From positions 7,859,877 through 7,923,876 of the forward strand of contig JAOWCC010001634.1 of NCBI GenBank assembly GCA_030867875.1: a stretch of DNA of 64,000 bases, in the 5' to 3' direction. Position 1 is the first letter of the stretch; every line of letters begins with the position of its first letter. Origin of the DNA: Actinernus sp. WN-2022. Lineage: Eukaryota > Cnidaria > Anthozoa > Actiniaria > Actinernidae. Positions 10,868 to 22,117 of the stretch are shown here, piece after piece. The notes beneath the pieces were generated by a model. That model was not told the origin of the DNA, made no database searches, and saw nothing but the letters and a program-made list of their open reading frames with translations. The position numbers and the translations under genes are program-made.

Positions 10868-11484
10868 TGGTCTGTTCATAGTGGTGTTTGGATAGGGCTA
10901 GGGGAAATATGGACTAACGTACAAACATCAATTCCTGATCGCAAAACCATTTTTTGTATTATAAGCTAGAGACTAAGGGCATAGAGTACCAAACTTGGTT
11001 TAGTGACATAAATAACGATAAAAGAAAAGATCCCCACCAAAGTAATAAATTAAGGACTTTCCGCAGATTCAAGTCCAACTATAATTGTGAAGACTACCTT
11101 ATACAGGTCACCAATACCAATCACAGAATAGCATTGGCAAAGCTGAGGCTAAGTAATCACAAATTCGCAATTGAAACTGGGCGTTACTCGAAACCTTATC
11201 AAATAACTGAAGAAAGAATTTGCCCTATTTGTACAAATGGCGTCGAAGATGAAGAACATTTTGTGATAAAATGTTCAGCATACCGCAATATAAGGAAAAA
11301 CCCTTTCGATTATTTGGAGGATTATATGAAATTCAAAATAAACAGAATGACGCCTAATGAGGTATTTTTACTTTCATAAAGTAATCCTCCAAGCAAGGAT
11401 AGAGCTGTGCAAAAACAAATTGCCAAATTTATCTATGAATGTGTAAAAGAAAGAAAGAAAAGGACAACTATCACAACTTCATAA
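10868..11484 (+). pseudogene. Non-LTR retrotransposon C-terminal region
   Basis: C-terminal part of a LINE polyprotein downstream of the reverse transcriptase. An upstream piece in another frame (IGLGEIWTNVQTSIPDR, from about 10890) is followed by the main frame from 10954 with QSNKLRTFRRFK, IALAKLRLSNHKFAIETGRY and the zinc-binding CPIC...EDEEHFVIKC...Y (about 11220-11290). An in-frame TAA at 11377 interrupts it, but coding-like sequence continues to a stop at 11482 (KDRAVQKQIAKFIYECVKER). The polymerase itself is absent (5' truncation). Confidence 0.78.
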
Positions 11485-11609
11485 CACTCTGTGATTAATT
11501 TATATTTCTTGATATAGCTTGTCTCTTACGTAAATTTATTTGAGTTACTGCCAATGTACACATTAGTATAAGGCTCCAAATAAAATCATATGTCTGTCTG
11601 TCTGTGCGG

Positions 11610-11745
11610 CCATGAGGTTCAGCCCATGACCCTGTTTGACCCCGAAAGGGAGCTCCAAAACCCTGATTGCCCTACTGTTTGTAAAAACGAACCCTGACCC
11701 TGACTGCTCAAATTAGGTCCAAACCCTGATCCACGATGCGGTGAG
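11610..11745. repeat. 'ccctgacc'-rich interspersed repeat
   Basis: A sequence rich in gaccctg/aaaccctgatt, including gagctccaaaaccctgatt. The reverse complement of this family reappears at 17930-18400 (aatcagggttttggagctc at 18338-18356), so it is an interspersed repeat present at least twice here. Confidence 0.6.
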
Positions 11746-13058
11746 TGATATTATATTACAAACAATTTTGACTGAATATCATGAGCGGTATTTATGCCAA
11801 ATATCATGGGAAAACCCATACTATTATTTGTTTATAATGTAACCTAAGAAATTTACATAAAAAGGCAGATTTTCTTTCACGTGCAATGAGTGTGTTTACT
11901 TATTTGCCGCTCCAACGAATAAAATTGAAAATGCTGAAAGTAAACTACGCTTGCATTGCAGTTAATTTAGCTTATTACAAAGGAATACGAACAGCGAATC
12001 GAAACCTCAAAGAAAATACTTTCTAGCGAACATCGAAGTTTCAATTTCAGTTCATCGGCATGGCTTTGAAGTTAGGCCAATTTCAAGTACATTGTAACCC
12101 AAGCTTGGAGTAAGTTTAACACCTGGGCTATCTATGATTATACAGGTCACCTGATCCAGGAATAAAAATATAAGAAACTGTTATTTGCCTAAATGTGAAT
12201 ATTAACCGCCAGAAAGGTCCAAAGCTCTTCCTAAGACTCGTATCTGGCTCAAACTGAAACAGACATCGACTTGAAAGACCTGTAAGTGGAAGATACTCTA
12301 TACGTTTGCTTGTACCTCTTTCCAGTCTTATTTTTATTTATTAGTAATTTTTATTTTAAAAGATTTTGGAACAAAAATGTCAGGACAAATAGTAAACGAT
12401 TATCTCTTAAAGGACTATTGAACGAGAAGATGAAGTATACATCCGTTCTTGTAGGAACTCGTGTTCTCAGTTGACTGGAAGAGGATTGAACCTGTATTCA
12501 ATTACCGGTGGCCGTTTAACGCCCTCTGTGGTTATATTTTAGTTGGAGATTTGGCAAGACAGCGTAGAATTGATTTGGCAAGAATACTTTCAAAGGATCT
12601 TTCAAAGGATCTTTCAAACAAAAGAAAAACTAATACAACTTATGCGGCAATGGCAGTATCATAGTGTATATGTTTGTCCTAAGTTACAAAAAGTTATAAG
12701 AACTTGCTAAAACGGCAATATTGTTTTCGAACCCTTCAGTTGTTAGAGATGTATTTTTCATAAATGAATGGCAAAATATGATCCCACCTTTTATATTTCT
12801 TAAAACGATGAAGCGACAAATGCTTAACAGCCCAAACCTTGGCTCGGTGTATTTTTATGTGTAAAAAATACATAAACTGACTTGTTCACGTAAAATATCC
12901 TGAGACAGCACCTAAAAAAATAATAAGGCCAAATGAATGAGAACGAAGATCTCCATATTTTAACTAGACTGCTGACAATTCTATTAAAAACAAAACAAAA
13001 AGTGTTCTCTTGAGAGCTGGTTGGAAACCGCAAATAACGTAGCTTTAACGCGGCTACT
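11746..13058. other. Non-coding region
   Basis: No gene recognised. A perfect tandem pair of a 13-bp unit (aaaggatctttca) occurs at 12592-12617. Confidence 0.45.
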
Positions 13059-13238
13059 TTTTTTGATTCGATTCTTACTCAGTTTGCCGAGGCAAAAAGC
13101 GTCACCAGAGAAGAGGCTGCTACCGCCATTCTAGATTCTAAAATTCCAGATTGTCCTCATTCGATTTCATTTGAACTAGCGGTATATTTATCCCGTTTCT
13201 ACCTGAAGCGGGTAAACACCGTACGTTATTGTATCTAA
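13059..13238 (+). CDS. Short unidentified coding-like fragment
   Basis: A 60-codon open stretch without a start codon, ending at TAA 13236. Its composition is protein-like (ILTQFAEAKSVTREEAATAI..., SFELAVYLSRFYLKRV) with helix-favouring residues, unlike the Lys/Ile/Phe noise around it. I do not recognise a family. It could be an exon or a transposon fragment. Confidence 0.25.
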   Translation, partial: FFDSILTQFAEAKSVTREEAATAILDSKIPDCPHSISFELAVYLSRFYLKRVNTVRYCI

Positions 13239-13479
13239 GTGATTATCCTGCCTTTAGTAACTCCATCAGACACTAAACAATCTGTCGAATATCCTGATAT
13301 CCCGCATTGAACATTAATTGGAATGTTTTAATTATTTTTGCCATCGGCTTGGGTAAATAATTGAAATATAGAAATAAATTATTCCTCTCGAGAAATTTCT
13401 AGAACCATTTCTAACAATTTTGTCAGACTAAAACAAGAAGTTCTAATTCCGTTATTATAACAGGTTTAGCCCCTGTACT

Positions 13480-13664
13480 GTCGCAATTTGTAATAATCGT
13501 CGCATTTTTAATACCTGTCACATTTTGTAATAAACTCATCGTAATATGTAACATGTCGCATTTTGTAATAAAGGTTGTCGCAATTTGTAATAATCGAGCT
13601 GTCGCAATTTGTAATAACTGGAGCTGTCGCAATTTGTAATAACCACCGTCGCAATTCGTAACAA
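13480..13664. repeat. Nine-copy array of a 17-bp motif 'gtcgcaatttgtaataa'
   Basis: Copies begin at about 13480, 13497, 13517, 13538, 13555, 13577, 13601, 13626 and 13648. Four are identical (13480, 13577, 13601, 13626); the rest differ by one to five bases. The period is irregular (17-25 bp) with 1-8 bp variable spacers. The spacers are too short for CRISPR. The pattern resembles a cluster of protein-binding sites or subterminal transposase-binding repeats. Confidence 0.8.
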
Positions 13665-13859
13665 ACTTCGTCGAAGATTAATGTGTGGACCATGGGTTGT
13701 TGTTGACACGCGTTATTGTTTGTTGGCAACCGAAGAAACAGCGTGAACCTCCATATAGTGAACATTATTATAGTACGTCATCTCCATCTTGTGACTACTG
13801 CAACATGAACCCACATATAGTGACCACTTGAACAGTACTACACCTCAGTACAGTGACCA

Positions 13860-14000
13860 CTGCTGAGCACTACAGCACTAAGAGCAGGTAAGGGTGCTGT
13901 GACAGTATGACTGTCAACAGTGACACTATCCTAGGTAAGGGTGCTGTGACAGTATGACTGTTGTGACGGCATGACTGTCAACAGTGACAGTATCCAAGGT
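13860..14000. repeat. Minisatellite of 'gtgctgtgacagtatgactg' type
   Basis: Two to three diverged copies of a roughly 60-bp unit containing ggtaagggtgctgtgacag, tatgactgt and caacagtgacac/agtatcc. No coding. Confidence 0.6.
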
Positions 14001-14628
14001 TTAATAAGGGTGCCTTGACTCTGTGGAATTAGATAATGTGGTAGAAGCAAATGTTGCGGGCTGCAATTACCAGGGGGTCATTGATTATGACCAGAAGCCC
14101 GTGATTTTGTTATATCGCTAGAAAGGGTATTAAAAAATGTCAGCAACAATTCAATGTGGTCAGGGCATTTTATTTTGTTATTACAATAGAGTGGTTATTA
14201 GGATTCCGTGTCAGCAATGTTAAATAGCCGGCTATTCCCATCAGTCTAAACAGGCCTGTAGTCAGTAATAAGCACACTAAGGCAAGTGAATCAGTTTAAA
14301 ATGTCCTTACTGTGGAGTGTTAAAATTGGAGTCTGGTTATGCTAAATATAGCAAACGTACGCTGTGCAAACCACTGCTTTCATGTGAACTAAGATAATAG
14401 GTCCACATGTGTAATAATAATATGTAATTACTTCCATAAATGCCCAGTAGCGCTTTACAGAACAATTATATGCTTTACCAAAAAATTGCTATTACAGTAT
14501 ATCTTATACTTATTGTATAATCTATTATAACGTTAATAATAAAAACTAACCCAGTAATATGAGATATAAAAGCACTAACCTAGCATGAAAAGTACATCAT
14601 CGATCTACAAGAACTGATCATATTATAT
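14001..14628. other. Non-coding region downstream of LINE stop
   Basis: Contains the likely 3' tail of the minus-strand LINE (stop at 14629-14631), then AT-rich sequence with no other recognisable feature. Confidence 0.4.
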
Positions 14629-15096
14629 ACTCCATGCAGAAAAGATGAGTTTTCAGCCTCGATTTAAAGGTGTCGAGGGACGCAGATAGCCTAATGTCCT
14701 TAGGTAAGGAGTTCCATAGGACCGGAGCTGAGCTGGAGAAGGCCCTATAGCCATAGGATTTAAGATTATACATGGCAATGACTAATTGCTTGGCAGATTC
14801 TGATCTCAGGTTACGTCGAGGTACATGAATATTGATGAGTTTATTTTAATATATTAAAATATAGGACTGCCCTAGACCGTTTACAGCCATGTAAGTAATT
14901 AAAAGTACCTTGTAAACAATTCTTTGCTCTACAGGTAGCCAGTGTAACTTAAACAGAACTGGTGATATATGATCACACTTGCGAGATACTACTACAACCC
15001 TTGCTGCTGCATTTTTAACCCTCTGCACACGCTTAACAAGATATTTGGGTAAACCGACTGAGTTGCAAATATCTAGCCTAGAACTAACTAAGGCAT

Positions 15097-16262
15097 ACTA
15101 ATCTTGCATGTGGCTCCCTGTGGTCATGTGTGGGCTACCTGTACGTTTCCTTGCGTGGATATGTTGGATAACCTCGTTCTGGCGCACATATGCGCAGGTA
15201 TTTATGGCAATTATCTCGGCCGGGAAACTGGTATCCACACGTACACGATGCTGGCATTTACCAAAATGGCCGCTCGCATTGTTTCTGTTTTGCTCGCGAT
15301 CGGTAAGTTTCCGACATTCCAATGCGATGATGTTTAAAAGGTTCGCAAGTAGAATTGAGCAAAGCCTGAGGAAAGTGTGTAGTACATCTGGAGCACTGAC
15401 AAAGTCCAATATCGTCTGTTTTGCACCTTGAACATTCAACTCGGCTATTATTTATTTGTGCTGGACTATCCAGTAAAAAAACAGAGTGATCTGCACGGTG
15501 TGATCTGCGATCGAAAAATATTCTGTTGGCTTGCTCGCTGCATTGAATTGTGCTGATCGCTTTGCCGATGCCAAAACTGCAAACGATCAAGATGTTATAA
15601 ACCATACCGGAAGAGAAATATATGGATATTTCAGTGTGAGTTGTGAAGAAGCTTTTTAAACACTATACATGTGTGCATCGTGGTGGTTTCATCGGTAATA
15701 AGTTCATGTCCTAGATACACCAATATGTTACTGACGTTCTATGACCGAAACATAATAGAACGTAATTAACCTATTGTTGTATCTAGGACATGAACTTATT
15801 ACCGTTTCATCGTGGTTATACCTGCATTCAGTGTATATAACCACACTTGGATATGTCAAGGAACTTAAATATCAAAACAAGGTGAGGGAAATTTAAAGTA
15901 CTCTTTATTGCTGTGTACCCTAATATGATCAGAAATTATTCTGCAATAACAATGCATATGGACACTCAATATTCTGCAGCCAGCCTTGGTCTCACTTGAA
16001 GAATAATTTGAATCCTCTGAAGGAACTGGTGTAGTTTACAAACATTCACATATATTTTATGTTCTATACTGGAGTGTAATCACTGACGCTTAGTCAGTAT
16101 TGTGACATCTGAATAGGGTTGATTGTGTTCTATACTAACTCCTATGTACTATTTCAAACACAAATTGGAGTGGTATTTCAAATATCGAGAAAACAATTGA
16201 AACCTGCGTAGTTCACATACTAAAAAATATGTTGAACGCAGTTTAATAATCTATGATTACTT
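15097..16262. mobile_element. Insertion within the minus-strand LINE
   Basis: LINE homology stops at about 16262 and resumes at about 15095, with a small part of the LINE lost. The inserted DNA has small overlapping open frames on both strands (15098-15605) without recognisable domains, and carries an hAT-like MITE. I could not define terminal repeats for the whole insert. Confidence 0.6.
15694..15803. mobile_element. 110-bp hAT-like MITE with 8-bp target duplication
   Basis: Terminal inverted repeats start ggtaataagttcatgtccta and are identical for at least 25 bp. Flanking sequence is duplicated exactly: gtttcatc at 15686-15693 and 15804-15811. Eight-base duplications are typical of hAT elements. 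It has no coding capacity. Confidence 0.85.
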
Positions 16263-17499
16263 CTAGTCCTACTGATATTTCTCAAGTGATAAAAAACAGA
16301 CTTGCATACATGAGTCACATGCTGTTCCATGGATAAGACAGCAGTGTTTCGAGCATGCATGAAGAGACGGGCGGATCACATCATCACATACAGATATGCA
16401 GTCCAGTGATGGAGAAGGACGATGACGTGCATTTAAAACCAGAAGTTCCGTCTTGTCTCCGTTCAACGTCAGTTTGTTCCATGTCACCCATTTATCTAAG
16501 TCACGTACACAAGCCTTAATTTTAGATGTCTTGAAAGTAACATAGAGCTGAGTATCGTCAGCATACAGATGATAAGCAACCCCTGACGCCTAAGGAGATC
16601 TCCCAGTGGTGCAGTGAATAGCGAGAAGTTTATAGGGCCAAAAATACTCCCCTAAGGCACTCCGGAACAAAGGGGACGATTGGTAGATTGACCGCCAGGA
16701 ACATGAACAGTCAGTGTCTGGTCAGTGAGATATGACCTGAACCAGTCATGGGCCTTGCCAATGATACCATAACGGAAAGACAACCGAGCCAGTAAATTTA
16801 AAATTCCATGGTCCACGGTGTCGAAGGCAGCTGACAAATCGAGCACTAAAAGGATCACAGACTTATGACTATCAATAGATCGTAAAATGTCATTATGGAC
16901 TTTCACCATTGCGGTTTCAGTACTACGACCCTTCTTATACGCAGACTGGAAAAGCTCATCCAAGCTGTTATCGGTGACATGGTGAAAAGTTTGAACTGCT
17001 ACCACCTTCTCTATGTATACTTCGAAATGAACTTGAGGTTGGAAACGGGGCGAAAGCTGCTAAACTCATCAGTAGTACAGGATGTCTTCTTTAGACGAGG
17101 ATCCAAGGCAGCAGACTTCAGGTTCTCTGATACAACAGCATTCTCCAGTGATGTGTTCACCATTCTAGTTATTACGGGAAGGAGATCGTCCAAACATTCC
17201 TTAAGAACCCTGGCTTGCTGGTATTGGGTCTAAAATACACGACTTTGAGGCAGGTTTTTGTATGAGCCCAGCCAGTTTATCAGCAGTAACCGGTGTAAAC
17301 GAGTCGAGCTTAGCTTCACAAGCCAATAGACTCGAATTAGGCGGTGGATTGACGAGTCTCGAGTATTTCACTGACAATTCGTCTCCGCCTCGGATGACGC
17401 TTATTTTATTATCGAAGAAATCGTTTATATCTTTGCAACGCAGACACGCAGCAAAAATAAGCAGACCTGATAATCAAATTAAATGAAAACACGCATACT

Positions 17500-18416
17500 T
17501 TGGAGGTAGTGTCAAGTTTGGAGGTAGTGTCAGGTACCGCTTAGTCCAGGGCCTAAGCGGCTGCCATAAAATGTCTCTTTAACATAACAATTACTTTATA
17601 ACACTAAGTGACATGTTTGGCGATACATAATGCACTATCCCAGTTTCACGCTGAGTTTTCTGATCCTACAGTTTTCGCCAGAAAATGGCAAGGATAGTGA
17701 ACCATCCGTAACTATTGAACCGTAGTTTGAGCTAGACATTCGCCCATTTCGGCCAGTGACACTATGCGCTTATTTCTATAATGATAATAATAATAATAAT
17801 AATAATAATAACACATTTTTAATAATAATAATAATAATTCGGGCTCTGCAGTGGGAAGGACTGGGGTTTTGCCCCGGGGGGGGGGGGGGGTACTCCTGTT
17901 TGTGACGTATTATGTATGTGCCGCCCGGGTGGGTCAGGGTTTTGAGCTCCGTTTGGGCAGGTAGGGTCAGGGTTTTGGCCTGATTTGGGCAGATCAGGGT
18001 CAGGATTTGAGTATAATTTGGTTGCAGTCAGGGTCGGGGTTCAGTATTTTTTTAGGCAGTTAGGTTTTTTTTTAGCTACTATGTCAAAAAAAGACATTCT
18101 GTTGCCGCATTTTGATCGCCTGCCCACATGCAAGCACTGAGGTTCCCGTACTTCAGTACTTATCTATGTACTTCATCTGCTGATTTGTTTACCCAATGCC
18201 ACGTCCCGACTTGAAATGTTCCGTATTTTGTATGCAATCCCGGTACGCGGTATACCGGCCGGGATATATATCCGACCTTGTTTTGAAAACAATTTAAAGA
18301 AGGGGCATTCAGGTTTTTTTTTTTCCCAAAAAGGGGGCAATCAGGGTTTTGGAGCTCGGATTCGGTCAAACAGGGTCAGGGTTTGAGCCTCTTGGCCTCA
18401 CATACATACCCATTTT
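17500..18416. other. Repeat-rich non-coding stretch with microsatellite and 'cagggt' repeats
   Basis: Holds an (AAT)n tract at about 17780-17838, a G run at about 17876-17891, and a field of cagggtttt/gggtcagg repeats (17930-18060 and 18335-18400). The last matches, in reverse complement, the repeat at 11610-11745. A second C/G run lies at 18427-18442. No gene. Confidence 0.6.
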
Positions 18417-18419
18417 TCA

Positions 18420-19603
18420 TGTAAGTACCCCCCCCCCCCCGGGGGTTTTGCGCATTTCGTACATAGCAAGTATCCAAAAAACCGTCCCAACCCAAGCAAT
18501 AGCAACATACATGTTTCTATTTGTCTTTTGGTTCTCTTCGATGTCCCCGGTCTCTTCTTGGAGTTTTTTCAAGATATTGGTGTCTCCTACAACAGCATCC
18601 AATGTTTCTAAAGAGATATTCAAAGATTGTTAGAGTTGTTTCTCCATTCTTTCCAAGCGATCTACTAACTCTTATGCGATTTGTTCGAGAAGAGCATAGA
18701 AATCTACAACCAATGGTATTGGAGTTGCTGTATTTTGGATTGGTACAACGGCTGCTTGGTCTTCCTTCCACATCCTTCGCAACCGAGACACCCCAGTGCC
18801 TTAGTCTTTTGCTACTTCTTTTTGCGGCTTTTTCCTCGAAGGTTTTGGATCTCGAGAATTTCGTCTTCGGAGAGATTTCGTTTTGGTGGGATTTGGGACA
18901 TCCTATATCTTGCAAATGTAGAACGTTCCAATGGAACTGGTACCGACCCGAGTCCAAAAAGATTCGGAGATACCCGGGTACCAGATCCGTTCCAGATCCA
19001 AAAAGATTCGGAGATACCCGGGTACCAGATCGGTTCCAGATCCAGAATCCTCGGAGATACCCGTGGCTCCAGATTCGACCCGAGTCCAGCACTTGGAAAG
19101 GACTTGGGGCGACTTGCAAGTACCTAGACAAGTACCTAGGCGCGACTTGCGAGAACCTGTCTAGGTACTTGTCTAAGTACTTGTCTAGGTACTTGCCCAA
19201 GTTCTTTCTCCCCTTTTTTCTTTGTCTATCGTATGGCTGCATTTCTTCTATCGGAATCTCCAATCCACTGTGGTAGTTGCTGGAAGCTTTGGAGTCCTTC
19301 CTTCTTGTACTTGGGTTGGGAGGCGACAAGATGCTAGAATCGTCGTAGAGTTTGGTGGTTTGTAGTAGCATCGAAGTGGAGATATGTCGAATCCATCCAC
19401 TTCTGCAGAAAGGATACTCGCAACAAAGATGGGGCAACAACGAAATTCAAATCAGAGGCAGCCCAATCTATAGCTTTCTCCCAATCTATAGTATCCTTGT
19501 ACCTCTTCCATATAGGATAGGACGTGTTTTCCACATTGTTCATCGCCCAGAATGCCGCGACATACATCCGGGACATTTTTACGGGCAAGAGCGCTGAGTT
19601 CAA
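18420..19603 (-). pseudogene. Unrecognised gene remnant, C-terminal half: linker, coiled coil and membrane segment
   Basis: Minus-strand reading passes through several frames. SRMYVAAFWAMNNVENTSYP and KAIDWAASDLNFVVAP lie at 19460-19580. A Ser/Lys-rich linker follows (SILSPPNPSTRRKDSK, KKGRKN) and then KYLDKYLDKYLDRF repeats at 19155-19205. Next comes a degenerate repeat region, then ELVDRLERMEKQL and LETLDAVVGDTNILKKLQEE (coiled coil, about 18560-18670). The end is a hydrophobic segment MYVAIAWVGTVFWILAMYEM near 18460-18520, which looks like a C-terminal transmembrane helix. I do not recognise the family. Its probable N-terminal half is at 22118-23475. Every 100-300 bp there is a frameshift. 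Confidence 0.45.
18945..19085. repeat. Tandem 60-bp repeat around 'gagatacccgggtacc'
   Basis: Two close copies and one diverged copy of a unit containing gattcggagatacccgggta, the palindrome cccgggtacc and gttccagatcca. It lies within the unrecognised minus-strand gene remnant and is probably an expansion inside its coding sequence. Confidence 0.65.
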
Positions 19604-19976
19604 AAGCTATGCAATGATCTTCACGCGATCAATAGAGAAAATGGGCTAGAACTCTTGAAGGGGGCTACGGATTCGCTCATTTTTCCGGAAACAAAAGTTG
19701 GTAGCAGGACAAGATGCACGTTTTTTTTGTAGAAGAGATGTCAATTAAGAATTTGCGACTAAGAATAAATTCTTAGAGTGAATAAAAGTTTTATCGGTTT
19801 TGACTTCGAAATCGTTTTTTTTTTAATGTTCTTAGAGTGGACCAAGGACTTTGAGGCTGGTTTTCTCATCAAAGAATGACGATATTACACCAACATGCAC
19901 GGGAAAAGTTAGTTTGGTATCTTGGTATCAATTGTCACATGAGTTTTGTAAGTTCAATTGGAAAAGTGAGTGACCT

Positions 19977-21053
19977 GAAAAACTAACAGAACAACGTAGA
20001 AAGCGCTCTCGCATCATAAACAAATGTTCTAGCAGATGTTTTAAACCTTCAGCTTTAAAATGAGGTATTTCTCGTGTTTCTGTGTGCAGTAGAAGTCAAC
20101 AAACAAAAATAAATAATCTAGTCGTTGTCTTTACTCAGAACCGGCAAAGTGAGAAAGATTAGCGGCACTGCCGTTTTGATTTCAAACCGATATGAAAAAC
20201 TAACAGAACAACGTAAAACGCGCTCTCGCATCATAAACAAACGTTCTAGCATATGTTTTAAACCTTCAGCTTTAAAATGAGGTATTTCTCGTGTTTCTGT
20301 GTGCAGTAGAAGTCAACAAACAAAAATAAAGAATCTAGTTGTTGTATTTACTCAGAACCGGCAAAGTGAGAAAGATTAGCGGCACTGCCGTTTTGATTTC
20401 AAACCGACATGAAAAACTAACAGAACAACGTAAAAAGCGCTCTCGCATCATAAACAAATGTTCTAGCAGATGTTTTAAATCTTCAGCTTTAAAATGAGGT
20501 ATTTCTCGTGTTTCTGTGTGCAGTAGAAGTCAACAAACAAAAATAAATAATCTAGTTGTTGTTGTCTTTACTCAGAACTGGCAAAGTGAGAAAGATTAGC
20601 GGCACTGCCGTTTTGATTTCAAACCGACATGAGAAACTAACAGAACAACGTAAAAAGCGCTCTCGCATCATACAAAACTTATAGGCAGATGTTTTAGACC
20701 TTCAGCTTTAAAATGAGGTATTTCTCGTGTTTCTGTGTGCAGTAGAAGTCAACAAACAAAAATAAAGAATCTAGCTGTTGTCTTTACACAGAACCGGCAA
20801 AGTGAGAAATATTAGCGGCACTGGCGCCGTTTTGATTTCAAACCAAAACGCTTGAACCGACGTGAAAAACTAACAGAACAACGTAAAAAGCGCTCTCGCA
20901 TCATACAAAACTTATTAGCAGATGTTTTAGACCTTCAACTTTAAAATGAGATCCTTCTCGTGTTTCTGTGTGCAGTTACCCTGGTTTGCAGTGGAAGTCA
21001 ACAAAACAAAAACAAAGAATCTAGCTGTTGTATTTACTGGTAGAACCGGCTAA
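19977..21053. repeat. Satellite, five copies of a ~217-bp unit
   Basis: Units start at about 19977, 20194, 20411, 20631 and 20863 (periods 217, 217, 220, 232). Each begins gaaaaactaacagaacaacg, then gcgctctcgcatcat, the conserved ggtatttctcgtgtttctgt, and gcggcactgccgttttgatt. The first three copies are very similar; the fifth is truncated and diverged. No coding. The block separates the two halves of the unrecognised minus-strand gene remnant. Confidence 0.9.
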
Positions 21054-21570
21054 TTTCTTGATAAAGAAAGTCGAAGTCTTAAAAATGAAAACTACCGTAG
21101 CCTTTAAAGAGGCTGTGTCACGGTAAGATTTTACATTCATTTTTCCGGGCCGGAAAGAGCTATTTCCATCGATTTTGATATGAACTGACGAACCTCTCGG
21201 CCATGTGGGATGCTTAAAATGAAAGCAAATTGATATGCAAAAATGACTAACAAATAGTGTATATAAACAGTCTCCAGGGAAAATATTGAAACTCCTTTCA
21301 ATCAAGCATTGAGGGAGGGAAGTTTAACTGTTTGTATCCAATTAACAGCCACTATTATTAAAACGAGCGATTACTCGATACATGCGCAGTACCATGCACG
21401 CTTTTCTAGTGCGGACTTCATTTTCACGGGTATGTGCTTCTTAAAGTTTGTGACACTTTTCATCTATCGATATAACAAGATTAGGATAATTACCAACTGG
21501 TCGTTAGATAATGACGTCTCCTTAACGAGTGTAGGGATTTCATTAGTCCAATAACGGAGAGCGAACCACA
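21054..21570. repeat. Interspersed repeat shared with 37480-37730
   Basis: The segment with ccgggccgg, then ctttcaatcaagcattgagggaggg and actgtttgta(t/g)ccaatta, matches 37525-37725 in the same order and orientation. Two genomic copies in this window define an interspersed, non-coding repeat. Confidence 0.6.
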
Positions 21571-21575
21571 GTGAT

Positions 21576-22052
21576 TGACATTTGCTTAAGTAATGGTCCG
21601 CGCAAGAGGTAGGCATATGTTATGCATGGCATGTAAAAAGGTACTAATTGTGGTATTGTTTCAATCTTCCACCTCATTGGCTTAGACATTAAAATCTATC
21701 TAAACTTGAAGAAGAATATTATTTTTTCTCATTTTGTAAACAGATTTGAATTGCATCTAGTGAAAACTCTCATAACTTTCAATATGACGAACTTTCAATA
21801 TGGGGAACATTTTTAAATTGAACGTTTCCTTGGTTATTGTTTTGCACTCTTCTGATTGGACAAAATGTTTTCACACAAAAGAACTGTACCTTTAAAATGC
21901 ATTTCAGTGGAATTAATTTGAGAAATTTATGATTCAAGGGTTGATGAGTTGTCAGTATGAAAAACAGAAAATACTAAAGTGGGGAAGCAAATTGCATCTG
22001 AACAATAGAATAGTGCCTACCTCTTGCGCGGACTGTTACTTAATGTGAAGTA
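21576..22052. mobile_element. MITE with ~40-bp terminal inverted repeats
   Basis: The left end (acatttgcttaagtaatggt...ccgcgcaagaggtaggca) is the inverse of the right end (tgcctacctcttgcgcgga...cttaatgtgaag) with a few mismatches. The interior is AT-rich and non-coding. Confidence 0.75.
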
Positions 22053-22117
22053 GGTTATTCCCACACCGATTATCAATAGCCAATCACAATCGTCTTATTG
22101 AATAATTAATTGTATTA

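Larger units (their letters stand above)
14629..17440 (-). pseudogene. LINE reverse transcriptase (CR1/L2-like), interrupted
   Basis: Read from 17440 down to 14629. A linker rich in Ser/Pro (DELSVKYSRL, about 17370) leads into the finger domain (LLPVITRMVNTSLE, FSSFRPVSNLKFISK). The palm follows with VILLVLDLSAAFDTVDHGIL, the first catalytic Asp (about 16820). Stops and frameshifts follow near 16650. NKLTLNGDKTELLVLNAR is at about 16430. The C-terminal motif KNAAARVVV...LHWLPVEQRI lies at 14930-15020, and the family-typical tail (YGYRAFSS, PVLWNSLPKDIR) ends at a stop at 14629. About 1.17 kb of foreign DNA (15097-16262) separates the palm/thumb from the C-terminus. Non-functional. Confidence 0.82.

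Noticed and set aside
13480..13664. CRISPR-like repeat array
   Set aside because: Repeat unit 17 bp with 1-8 bp spacers and no cas genes; genome is animal. Kept only as a motif array.
15098..15605. Overlapping open frames on both strands within the LINE insertion
   Set aside because: No recognisable domains, mutually overlapping frames of similar length, no start or splice context.
18517..19440. 307-codon minus-strand open frame taken as one intact gene
   Set aside because: Only parts of the frame are protein-like; the middle (QVLDSGRIWSHGYLRG...) is translated tandem repeat and the true reading shifts frame several times.
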